Shown here piece by piece: positions 1-6,084 of a DNA stretch of 7,587 nt; position 1 is the stretch's first letter, and the number at the start of each line of letters is the position of its first letter. A program made the position numbers and the translations under genes. Under the pieces are notes generated by a model. It was not told the DNA's origin, ran no database searches, and worked only from the letters and a program-made list of their open reading frames with translations. The DNA comes from Solobacterium sp. GTDB lineage: Bacteria > Bacillota_I > Bacilli_A > Erysipelotrichales > Erysipelotrichaceae. The stretch lies in contig JAEEPV010000272.1 in the NCBI GenBank assembly GCA_016284975.1, positions 1 through 7,587 of the forward strand. Direction: 5' to 3'.

Positions 1-805
1 CTTCCAGACCTTTGTTATATTCTTCCATCGCTTCATCAACGATCTTGTCTCTTCTGGAGTCTTTCTGCGTCTCTGCAAGCACGGTAATTTCATCCTTGAT
101 GGAAGAAGCATAGTTACGGTATTCTTCCGAAAATTCATCATAGGACTTGCCGTCTTTGATCAGAACATTCATTTCCGTATAAAAATCCTGAACAAACGCT
201 TCTTCCGGAATATACAAAAAAGTACGCATTACCTGATTGGATAGCGTAGTCGGCTCTCTTGTGCCGGAAAGATAAAGCGGTGTTTCAATAATGCCGACTA
301 CCGTTACGGTATCAACCGAAAGAATCTCATCCAGATCATTATCCGGTCTTGAGAGTTTGATCTGTGCGCCCACCGGAAAACCCGGAAGGATCGTATTTCC
401 CTTATCCGACAGTACCTCGTGACTGTTTTCCGGAAGACGGCCTTCCGTAAGCACAAATTTATTGATCTGTGCATCCGGCGAATAGGAATGAATACGGGTC
501 ACAACATTGTCCTGATTGTCACCGGCTAAAACATCTGTGAATTTCGCCCCTTCTGCAAGCGCTACGGAATCCATTTTGTTCAATGCGGCAACATCATCGT
601 CATCAAACCCATAATTGGAGTAGATTGTGATGTCCTTCAGATTCATCTTGTCATCGTATTCTTTGACGGAAGCCGCCATAACCGACGAAACTGCAGAAAT
701 GCCAATGAAAAAAGCCGTTCCCAAAGCAACAATCGCGGTAAGAGAGACAAATCTTCCGCGTGTTTTAAGAATTAAACGATTGGCATTCTTTAAAAGCGTT
801 TTCAT
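1..805 (-). CDS. FtsX/MacB-type ABC transporter permease, N-terminal part (cut by the window edge)
   Basis: I translated the reverse strand from the ATG at 803-805 and read 268 codons without a stop to the window edge. The protein starts MKTLLKNANRLILKTRGRF, a basic amphipathic lead-in, followed by one hydrophobic segment at about residues 19-43 (FVSLTAIVALGTAFFIGISA). A long soluble, acidic region follows. It begins VKEYDDKMNLKDITIYSNYG, typical of the extracytoplasmic domain after the first transmembrane helix in large FtsX-like permeases. The C-terminal helices lie outside the window. Such permeases work with a cytoplasmic ABC ATPase and move peptides or lipids, or sense antibiotics; the substrate cannot be told here. 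No ATPase gene lies upstream. The ATG has no convincing Shine-Dalgarno (the leader reads AAGAATTACTTAA), and a TATAAT-like box without a good -35 lies just before it. The family is fairly sure, the role is not. Confidence 0.85.
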   Translation of the reverse strand, partial: MKTLLKNANRLILKTRGRFVSLTAIVALGTAFFIGISAVSSVMAASVKEYDDKMNLKDITIYSNYGFDDDDVAALNKMDSVALAEGAKFTDVLAGDNQDNVVTRIHSYSPDAQINKFVLTEGRLPENSHEVLSDKGNTILPGFPVGAQIKLSRPDNDLDEILSVDTVTVVGIIETPLYLSGTREPTTLSNQVMRTFLYIPEEAFVQDFYTEMNVLIKDGKSYDEFSEEYRNYASSIKDEITVLAETQKDSRRDKIVDEAMEEYNKGLE

Positions 806-839
806 TTAAGTAATTCTTAATTATATTTAGCAACCGACA

Positions 840-878
840 TGATTGGGACACAAATACGGTGGTGATTGGGACACAAAT
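840..878. repeat. Two direct copies of a 16-bp motif, possible insertion-sequence terminus
   Basis: TGATTGGGACACAAAT occurs exactly at 840-855 and 863-878, a period of 23 bp. The tail CACAAATAC at 849-857 recurs at 880-888, and ACAAATAC recurs at 987-994. Ends that begin with TG and carry repeated transposase-binding sites are known from IS21-family elements, so this could be a solitary IS end. It could equally be a paired regulator site, since it lies only 35 bp upstream of the permease ATG. No transposase reading frame is visible nearby. The repeats are certain; their origin is inference. Confidence 0.5.
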
Positions 879-890
879 GCACAAATACAA

Positions 891-962
891 TAAAAAGGGG
901 CTGTAACGAATAGGTGAATTGAGAAACAGAATTCTCAAGGATCCTGGCGTTACAGCCCCTTT
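891..962. terminator. Long inverted repeat with nested hairpin, probable terminator
   Basis: The arms AAAGGGGCTGTAACG (894-908) and CGTTACAGCCCCTTT (948-962) match perfectly over 15 bp. Inside, TTGAGAA (919-925) and TTCTCAA (932-938) form a second 7-bp stem with a 6-nt loop, and AGG (912-914) can pair with CCT (943-945). Read on the minus strand, the GC-rich arm runs straight into TTTTTATTGTATTTG, as in an intrinsic terminator. The plus-strand exit has only a short T run. It sits downstream of the rpsO terminator and upstream of the permease, so it could be a second insulator. The nested architecture is more elaborate than a usual terminator, and a dispersed repeat is an alternative. Confidence 0.6.
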
Positions 963-990
963 CATTATCATCTCCTGAGACTATCGACAA

Positions 991-1021
991 ATACAAAAAA
1001 AGCAGGTTTTCTGCCTGCTTT
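991..1021 (-). terminator. rpsO intrinsic terminator
   Basis: On the minus strand, 12 nt after the rpsO stop, AAAGCAGG (1014-1021) pairs with CCTGCTTT (999-1006) around a 7-nt loop. The T run of the 3' arm continues to 995. The position, GC-rich stem and U tract fit a classic rho-independent terminator of the rpsO transcript. Confidence 0.88.
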
Positions 1022-1033
1022 CCAAGGTTCCGA

Positions 1034-1300
1034 TTACTTTCTGAGACCGAGTTTCTTTACGAGATCTCTGTAACGGTTAACATCATTCTTCTTGAGGTAC
1101 TCCATCAGATTCTTTCTGCGGCCTACCATCTTCAGAAGACCACGGTTGGAGCTGAAGTCCTTCTTGTTGGCCTTCATGTGAACCGTCAGACGGTTGATCT
1201 GTTCTGTCAGCATAGCGACCTGAACTTCTACCGAACCGGTATCACCTTCCTTACGGCCAAATTCCTTGATGATGCGATCCTTTGTCTCTTTTTCGAGCAT
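1034..1300 (-). CDS. rpsO: 30S ribosomal protein S15
   Basis: This 88-residue protein matches S15 in full length (usually 88-89 residues). S15 is a primary binder of the 16S rRNA central domain and helps nucleate assembly of the 30S platform. Family landmarks are [13 protein letters not shown] (19-31), where the usual P of GSPEVQ is V, then the rRNA-contacting H41, D48 and S51, and the end LVKKLGLRK. The loop usually written DHHSRRGLL reads DFSSNRGLL, a mild divergence that keeps the key H, D and S. The start is set by AAAGGAG at 1308-1314, 7 nt before the ATG. The gene has its own promoter at 1382-1410 and its own terminator, so it is probably mainly monocistronic. In many bacteria S15 represses its own translation through a structured leader, and the leader here has suitable pairing options. 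Confidence 0.98.
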   Translation of the reverse strand: MLEKETKDRIIKEFGRKEGDTGSVEVQVAMLTEQINRLTVHMKANKKDFSSNRGLLKMVGRRKNLMEYLKKNDVNRYRDLVKKLGLRK

Positions 1301-1375
1301 GTTTTTTCTCCTTTTCTCAAAAGTCCTTTTGTGCCGAGTCTGCCGCAGGAGACGCGAACATCCCAGCTCAAAAGC
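1301..1375 (-). promoter_or_regulatory. rpsO 5' leader with mutually exclusive hairpins around the ribosome site (candidate S15 autoregulatory element)
   Basis: On the minus strand the leader carries four short segments: A, CTTTTG (1369-1374); B, CAAAAG (1326-1331); C, CTTTTG (1318-1323); D, AAAAG (1311-1315), which overlaps the Shine-Dalgarno AAAGGAG (1308-1314). B can pair with A or with C, and C can pair with B or with D. A:B pairing would leave C free to form CTTTT-GAG-AAAAG and cover the ribosome site. B:C pairing would expose it. Between A and B a GTCT/AGAC stem (1350-1353 with 1338-1341) and GC-rich sequence could hold an S15 contact. The complementarity is read directly; regulation by S15 is inferred from the gene and from known S15 leaders. 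Confidence 0.5.
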
Positions 1376-1381
1376 TTATTT

Positions 1382-1410
1382 ACCATACCACAGACCAGAA
1401 ACAGCATCAA
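1382..1410 (-). promoter_or_regulatory. rpsO promoter (sigma-A type)
   Basis: On the minus strand, TTGATG (1405-1410) is followed after exactly 17 nt by TATGGT (1382-1387). Each matches consensus at four of six positions. It predicts a start near 1375 and a leader of about 75 nt. No better promoter is visible between the coiled-coil gene and rpsO. Confidence 0.6.
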
Positions 1411-1429
1411 GTATTCTGGTTTATTTTTC

Positions 1430-1451
1430 TTTTATCAGACTTTTATCAGAC
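1430..1451. repeat. Tandem 11-bp repeat upstream of the rpsO promoter
   Basis: TTTTATCAGAC occurs twice head to tail at 1430-1440 and 1441-1451, about 20 bp upstream of the rpsO -35 box. The AT-rich part and the helical-turn period would suit an UP-like or activator element, but two copies of 11 bp could also be chance slippage. Confidence 0.4.
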
Positions 1452-1455
1452 AGAA

Positions 1456-1470
1456 GTTCCATCCCGGAAC
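1456..1470 (-). terminator. Weak hairpin downstream of the coiled-coil gene
   Basis: GTTCC (1466-1470) and GGAAC (1456-1460) pair around a 5-nt loop on the minus strand, 20 nt after the stop codon at 1490. Only TTCT follows, so termination is probably incomplete and transcription could continue into rpsO. Confidence 0.25.
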
Positions 1471-1489
1471 GCATTATTGAAATAATTAT

Positions 1490-2125
1490 TCACTCTGATT
1501 TCTGTTTTGCGGACGTCGTTTCTTCAACAAATTTCATATACTTCTGCGCATATTCCTGAGCCATGGCAGTCATTGCCGCATTATGTCTGTTGTTTAATGC
1601 GTCGATTTCATTTTTGTGCACAGAGGTCAGCTGATCGATCATGTTTTCCATTTTCCGCAACTGCTCCTTCAGTTCAATCACTTCATGTTCCAGCTGGGTA
1701 TTCCGTTCCACAGAACTCTTCCAGTTCTCCCGATCCTCCAAAAGATTCTGTTTTTCCTTTTCCAGTTTTTCAATCCGTTTCGCTTCCTTGGCACGGATAC
1801 GCTCTGCTTCGATCTTATTCTGCGCAATTAACGCAAGATATTTGTAATTAATTGTTGCGGTAAGATCCCGCATCAGCTGAATATCATCCGCATGATCTTT
1901 ATAAAGTGTTTTGTCTTCATTCAGCCGATAGTTTTCGATCATAGCTTTGAGAAGATTCCCCTGCTCCATTCCGGTTTCTTTTGCCATTTTCCGAAATTCA
2001 TTTGCAATCCCCTCATCGACTTTCATCGCCATTGAGATGACTTTCTTTTTTCCTTCTTCCGCTGCCGGACGGTTTTCAAGATTATCCATATCAATGTTTT
2101 CCAGATTCTGAATTGTACGATCCAT
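1490..2125 (-). CDS. Unrecognised protein: ribbon-helix-helix-like N-terminus plus long coiled coil
   Basis: I do not recognise a named family. The 211-residue protein has a polar, acidic N-terminus (1-25). A possible ribbon-helix-helix DNA-binding unit follows: a basic strand KKKVISMAMK (26-35), helix DEGIANEFRKMAKE (37-50), turn TGM, and helix EQGNLLKAMIENY (54-66). From about 100 to 170 it is strongly charged with heptad-like spacing, rich in E, K, R and L, as in a coiled coil. The C-terminus is rich in A, M and Q. There is no signal peptide or membrane segment, so it should be cytoplasmic. AGAGGTG at 2131-2137, 5 nt before the ATG, fixes the start. DNA-binding head plus coiled-coil tail recalls KfrA-like plasmid proteins and other segregation or nucoid-associated factors, but only in layout. 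The upstream AATAC repeats could be its operator. A phage or plasmid origin is possible; no partner gene is visible. Confidence 0.8.
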   Translation of the reverse strand: MDRTIQNLENIDMDNLENRPAAEEGKKKVISMAMKVDEGIANEFRKMAKETGMEQGNLLKAMIENYRLNEDKTLYKDHADDIQLMRDLTATINYKYLALIAQNKIEAERIRAKEAKRIEKLEKEKQNLLEDRENWKSSVERNTQLEHEVIELKEQLRKMENMIDQLTSVHKNEIDALNNRHNAAMTAMAQEYAQKYMKFVEETTSAKQKSE

Positions 2126-2143
2126 ATATTCACCTCTTAAAGT

Positions 2144-2271
2144 AATACTAATACCATTATATCTGATAAATACTAAAACTGAATACTTTTAATAATTATA
2201 ATGTATATAATATCTTTAGCATACTTAAATTACAATTAATCGGATCAATATTGAGTAATACCAATTAATAC
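2144..2271. repeat. Cluster of AATAC boxes in a very AT-rich intergenic stretch
   Basis: AATAC occurs six times in one orientation on the plus strand, starting at 2144, 2150, 2169, 2182, 2257 and 2267. The outer pairs form the similar blocks TAATACTAATACC (2143-2155) and TAATACCAATTAATACC (2256-2272). By hand count, 2141-2270 has 24 G or C in 130 bases, far below the flanking genes. Ribbon-helix-helix proteins typically bind short repeated boxes, so this may be an operator or centromere-like site for the adjacent gene. AT-richness makes chance copies more likely. A small palindrome, ACATAA-GAA-TTATGT, lies beyond it at 2282-2296. Confidence 0.4.
2156..2183 (-). promoter_or_regulatory. Possible promoter of the coiled-coil gene
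   Basis: On the minus strand a perfect TATAAT (2156-2161) lies 30 nt before the ATG. The best upstream hexamer is TTCAGT (2178-2183) at a 16-nt spacing, a poor -35. A second TATAAT lies further upstream near 2196-2201. Four AATAC boxes fall within or beside this promoter, which would suit autorepression. In such AT-rich DNA TATAAT is easily found by chance. Confidence 0.4.
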
Positions 2272-2310
2272 CGATGAGAACACATAAGAATTATGTACAG
2301 TTATCTGAAA

Positions 2311-2337
2311 AATTAAAAAACCGCATAAAATGCGGTT
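2311..2337 (-). terminator. Terminator of the fmt-lepA-hemW-HAD operon
   Basis: On the minus strand AACCGCAT (2330-2337) pairs perfectly with ATGCGGTT (2319-2326) around a 3-nt loop. TTTTTT, then AATTTTTC, follows. It lies about 50 nt after the HAD stop codon and is the only strong terminator after fmt on this strand, so it marks the operon end. Confidence 0.92.
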
Positions 2338-2388
2338 ATTGGGCACAAAACAGACGGATGAACTCTGCTGTTTTCGTTCTGGAAGCGT

Positions 2389-3162
2389 CTAGAGAAGATG
2401 ATACTGTTTCAGAGCTGCTTCAATTCCGCCTTCTGCCGGTGCGGCAGTCACATAATCTGCTGCTTCCTTCAGCTTCTCGTTTGCGTTGCCCACGGCTACG
2501 GAAACTGCAGTATGTCTTATCATTTCAAGATCATTCCCGCCATCTCCAAAGGACATCGTTTCGTCCAGTGAAATCCCAAAATACTTCACGAACATATCGA
2601 TTCCCTTTACCTTTGTACCACCTTTTGGGGACAGATCAAAGAACGTTGGATACCATCTGGCACTATGACAGTCCGGGAGTTTCCTGAGCAGATCTTTTTC
2701 TCCATCCTCATTCATAAAGATCATGACCTGATAGACTCGTTCGGAGTCGATGTTTGAGATATCGCCTGCCGGATGATTATCATTTCCGGTGATCGCATGA
2801 ATCTCATCTACTTGCTCATTTCGAAAGTTAAACACTCTCCTGGTATTCGTCTGAAAACCGCAGGGTACCGGATTCTTTTCTATTTCGTTCAGCAAAATCC
2901 GGATCGAAGCCGGATCGATCGTATTCTCATAGATTACTGTACCGTCACCGGTATAGCAGTACTGACCATTCAGGGTAATGTAACCGTCAAACGGAAAGCC
3001 TTCCAGAACAAACAGTCCGTCTGGTCCTCTGCCGGTGGCAATCACCAGCTTCACACCCGTCTGCTTTAACCGATAAAGCGTATCAAAGACTTCCGGCGGT
3101 ATTTTATGAGTTGAAAAATCCGTAAGCGTTCCGTCAATATCAAAAAATACAGCTTTGATCAT
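2389..3162 (-). CDS. Cof-type HAD-IIB family hydrolase (phosphatase)
   Basis: The 257-residue protein has all the HAD signatures. Motif I is FFDIDGTLTD with nucleophile D8 and acid/base D10. Motif II is VIATGR with T43. The motif III lysine is probably K186 in TKVKG. Motif IV is SFGDGGNDLEMI with metal-binding D207 and D211. The long insert between motifs II and III is the alpha/beta cap of the IIB (Cof) subclass, and the length is typical. Family members dephosphorylate sugar phosphates, flavin precursors such as FMN, or pyridoxal phosphate in the cytoplasm. The substrate cannot be read from sequence. The ATG overlaps the hemW stop as ATGA (3159-3162), indicating translational coupling, and GGAGG at 3173-3177 is a good ribosome site. 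It is the last gene of the operon; a functional link to heme or translation is unproven. Confidence 0.93.
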   Translation of the reverse strand: MIKAVFFDIDGTLTDFSTHKIPPEVFDTLYRLKQTGVKLVIATGRGPDGLFVLEGFPFDGYITLNGQYCYTGDGTVIYENTIDPASIRILLNEIEKNPVPCGFQTNTRRVFNFRNEQVDEIHAITGNDNHPAGDISNIDSERVYQVMIFMNEDGEKDLLRKLPDCHSARWYPTFFDLSPKGGTKVKGIDMFVKYFGISLDETMSFGDGGNDLEMIRHTAVSVAVGNANEKLKEAADYVTAAPAEGGIEAALKQYHLL

Positions 3163-4280
3163 AGCTCCGCTTCCTCCATAAACCGTACAAGCACATTATT
3201 AAGCAGTTCAAATCCATGTGTACTGCAGGACAGACGGTCTTCTGTGAGTATAAGCATTCCCTCTTTGCAAAGGGAATGGATTGTTTCCGGATAGACGTCC
3301 GTCAGATCGTTTCCATAACGCTTTTCAAACCGGGAACGAGAGATGCCGCGGGAAAGCCGCAGTCCCATCATAACCGATTCATACATCCGTTCTTCTTTTG
3401 TAAGGTATATATAACTTCTGGCACCAGGATCCTTAAGATATTGTTTCAGTGTTCCCGGATGATCATATCGTCCCTTTTCATCCTTTCCGCTGGCACCACA
3501 TCCAAAGCCATAGAAATCCTCATATTCCCATATTCTTGTATTATGCACAGATTCTTTTCCGTCTCTGGCAAAATTCGAGATCTCATAATGGTCATATCCG
3601 TGTTTTGACAAATAAGAACAGATCCATTCATACATATCCGCCTCCGTATCTTCATCCAGCGGCCGGACCCCCTGTTTTCCAAAGACACTATTTTCTTCAA
3701 TGGTAAGAGAATACAGAGAAAGATGGGCCGGATTCAAAGAAACCGCCAGTTCCGTACTTCTCTGAAGGGATTCCATTGTCTGATTTGGAAGAGAATACAT
3801 GAGGTCAAGTGAAATGTTGGATAAACCACACGCGAAAAATTGGTTCACCAATCGGCTTACGTCTTCAAAGGAATGATGCCGGTTCATCATCTTTAAAAGT
3901 GCCGCATCATGGCTCTGCAAGCCGATACTCACACGGTTCACACCATGCATTAAAAGTGTATCGATCTTATCCTGTGTGAGTGTCTCGGGATTCACTTCAA
4001 CGGTATATTCAGAAATTGCAATTTTGTACGGATCCAGCAGAGAAAGAAGCCGGTCGAGCTGAGATTCCGAGAGTGAAGATGGGGTTCCGCCTCCAATGTA
4101 GATCGTTTCAAGTCCATCATTGATCTCGGTATGCAAAAGTTCATATTCGAGTGCATCCAGCCATGCGTCTGCCGTCTCCTTCTGATAGACCTGCCGGAAG
4201 AAATCACAGTAAAAGCAGACCGATGCACAGAACGGCACATGGACATAGAGTGACGGGTTTCTAGCGGCGGTCATTGTCAT
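3159..4280 (-). CDS. hemW: Radical SAM heme chaperone HemW
   Basis: This 373-residue protein has the radical SAM cluster motif CASVCFYC (C18, C22, C25), which binds a 4Fe-4S cluster, and the SAM-binding GGGTPS at 63-68. VEVNPETL (94-101), [11 protein letters not shown] (113-123) and YEISNFA (232-238) are characteristic of HemW, long mislabelled oxygen-independent coproporphyrinogen oxidase. HemW binds heme and passes it to respiratory proteins. The C-terminal HNxxYW motif reads HNTRIW (246-251), with Y replaced by I, so heme binding deserves checking. The ATG at 4278-4280 lies 20 bp inside lepA and has no clear Shine-Dalgarno, so it is probably translated by coupling; M3 is an alternative start. 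The order lepA-hemW is conserved in many Bacillota, which supports the assignment. Confidence 0.93.
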   Translation of the reverse strand: MTMTAARNPSLYVHVPFCASVCFYCDFFRQVYQKETADAWLDALEYELLHTEINDGLETIYIGGGTPSSLSESQLDRLLSLLDPYKIAISEYTVEVNPETLTQDKIDTLLMHGVNRVSIGLQSHDAALLKMMNRHHSFEDVSRLVNQFFACGLSNISLDLMYSLPNQTMESLQRSTELAVSLNPAHLSLYSLTIEENSVFGKQGVRPLDEDTEADMYEWICSYLSKHGYDHYEISNFARDGKESVHNTRIWEYEDFYGFGCGASGKDEKGRYDHPGTLKQYLKDPGARSYIYLTKEERMYESVMMGLRLSRGISRSRFEKRYGNDLTDVYPETIHSLCKEGMLILTEDRLSCSTHGFELLNNVLVRFMEEAEL

Positions 4281-6072
4281 CCATGGAGAGCACGGACATG
4301 AACGCTTCCTGCGGGATCACAACAGAACCCACTGCCTTCATGCGTTTTTTACCCTCTTTCTGTTTCTCCAGAAGTTTCCGCTTACGGGAAATATCGCCAC
4401 CATAGCACTTGGCAAGAACGTTTTTCCGAAGTGATTTTATATTCGTCCGGGCGATGACCTTTCCACCGATCGCCGCCTGTACCGGGATTTCAAACTGCTG
4501 CCGCGGGATCAGTTCCTTCAGCCGGATTGTGATGCCGGAGCCTCTCTGATAAGCCTCCGTACGGTGAATGATAACGGACAGTGCGTCAACGGTTTCGACA
4601 TTGAGCAGAATATCCATCTTCACAAGGTCTTCTTTTCGATAGCCGATCAGTTCATAATCCAGACTCGCATAGCCTTTGGAACAGCTCTTCAGCCGGTCAA
4701 AGAAATCATAGATGATCTCTGAAAGCGGCAGTTCATAGGTCAGTATATTTCTGCCGGTATCAATTACATCCATTCCGATATAGATTCCGCGTTTGCTCTG
4801 ACAAAGCTCCATCACCGGACCGATATACGCATCGCTCGTCATGATCTCAGCCTTGACATACGGTTCTTCGACCCGCTCAATTCTGGAAGCTTCCGGCATC
4901 TTTGCAGGGTTGTCGATTTCCTGCATCGACCCATCTGTCAGATATACATGATAGATAACGGACGGAGCGGTACAGATCAGATCGAGATCATATTCCCGTT
5001 CCAGCCGTTCCTGTACTACATCCATATGAAGCAGGCCAAGAAATCCGCAGCGAAATCCAAATCCGAGCGCCTGGGAAGTCTCAGGCTCATACTGCAGACT
5101 GGCATCGTTGAGCTTCAGCTTGTCGAGAGCCTCATGAAGATCTTCATATTTGGCAGCGTCACTGGGATACAGACCGCAGTAAACCATCGGATTCATCTTC
5201 CGATAACCTTCCAGCGGCTCCTCTGCCGGTTGCTGTGCGTTTGTCACGGTATCACCGACCCGGACATCCTGAATCGATTTGATGGAAGCCGCAAACCAGC
5301 CAACATCTCCACAGCCCAGCGTCCGTACCGGAACTTCCTTCGGGTTGCGGATACCTGCTTCAGTAACCTCATATTCAGCGCCGGTTGCCATAAAGCGGAT
5401 CTTGTCTCCGACGGACAGGGATCCGTCCATGATCCGGATCAGCGCAATGACACCCCGATAGCTGTCATAAAAACTGTCAAATACCAGTGCCTTAAGCGGC
5501 TTTGACGGATCTCCATGGGGTGCAGGAATTTTATGAACAATCTGTTCCAGTACCTCTTTGACATTCTGACCGGTCCTTGCGGAGATCATCGGTGCCTCGG
5601 AACAGTCCAGACCAATGATGTTCTCGATTTCGTTTTTCACCTCATCCGGCATCGCATTATTCATATCGATCTTGTTGATCACAGGAATGATCTCGAGATC
5701 GTTATCCAGTGCCAGATAGGTATTGGCAAGTGTCTGTGCCTGTACACCCTGTGTGGCATCCACGACCAAAACCGCACCCTCGCATGCCGCAAGAGATCTG
5801 GAAACCTCATACGTAACATCCACATGCCCCGGCGTATCGATCAGATTGAACAGATATTCTTCTCCGTCATCCGCATGATAACTGAGCTGTACCGCATTCA
5901 GCTTGATCGTGATACCTCTTTCCCGCTCAAGATCCATCTCATCCAGCAGCTGTGCTTTCATATCACGCTCTTTAACCGTTTCGGTCAGTTCAAGAATCCG
6001 GTCTGCCAGCGTGGATTTCCCATGGTCAATATGGGCAATAATACAGAAATTGCGAATATGATTCTGATCCAT
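4261..6072 (-). CDS. lepA: Elongation factor 4 (LepA)
   Basis: The 603-residue length is normal for LepA, a ribosome-associated GTPase linked to back-translocation, stress and 30S biogenesis. GTPase motifs are AHIDHGKST (13-21, P loop), RERGITIK (50-57, switch I), DTPGHVD (79-85) and NKID (133-136). The C-terminal LepA-specific domain is recognisable by [20 protein letters not shown], followed by KKRMK and a [11 protein letters not shown] stretch, which separates it from EF-G. The protein should be cytoplasmic or membrane-peripheral. AGGAAAGGG, at the end of fmt and in the 12-nt gap, sets the ATG at 6070-6072. It is the second gene of the operon and runs 20 bp into hemW. No frameshift or missing motif is seen. 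Confidence 0.98.
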   Translation of the reverse strand: MDQNHIRNFCIIAHIDHGKSTLADRILELTETVKERDMKAQLLDEMDLERERGITIKLNAVQLSYHADDGEEYLFNLIDTPGHVDVTYEVSRSLAACEGAVLVVDATQGVQAQTLANTYLALDNDLEIIPVINKIDMNNAMPDEVKNEIENIIGLDCSEAPMISARTGQNVKEVLEQIVHKIPAPHGDPSKPLKALVFDSFYDSYRGVIALIRIMDGSLSVGDKIRFMATGAEYEVTEAGIRNPKEVPVRTLGCGDVGWFAASIKSIQDVRVGDTVTNAQQPAEEPLEGYRKMNPMVYCGLYPSDAAKYEDLHEALDKLKLNDASLQYEPETSQALGFGFRCGFLGLLHMDVVQERLEREYDLDLICTAPSVIYHVYLTDGSMQEIDNPAKMPEASRIERVEEPYVKAEIMTSDAYIGPVMELCQSKRGIYIGMDVIDTGRNILTYELPLSEIIYDFFDRLKSCSKGYASLDYELIGYRKEDLVKMDILLNVETVDALSVIIHRTEAYQRGSGITIRLKELIPRQQFEIPVQAAIGGKVIARTNIKSLRKNVLAKCYGGDISRKRKLLEKQKEGKKRMKAVGSVVIPQEAFMSVLSMDDNDRR

Positions 6073-6084
6073 AGTTACCCTTTC

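Noticed and set aside
765..971. Minus-strand 68-codon open frame across the permease start and the repeats
   Set aside because: It overlaps the real permease frame and runs through the inverted repeat, and its product shows no family features or ribosome site.
1301..1489. T-box or metabolite riboswitch upstream of rpsO
   Set aside because: The leader predicted from the promoter is only about 75 nt, and no T-box consensus or known aptamer core is visible.
2282..2296. Palindrome ACATAA-GAA-TTATGT as an operator or terminator
   Set aside because: It is AT-rich and short, with no U tract and no promoter around it; not distinguishable from chance in this composition.
2337..2352. TTATTGGGCACAAAAC, resembling the 16-bp repeat at 840-878
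   Set aside because: It needs a one-base gap and further mismatches, and is a single copy between a stop codon and a terminator, so chance is the simpler explanation.
2274..2687. Plus-strand 137-codon open frame starting in the AT-rich region
   Set aside because: It runs through the operon terminator and antisense to the HAD gene, and has no Shine-Dalgarno.
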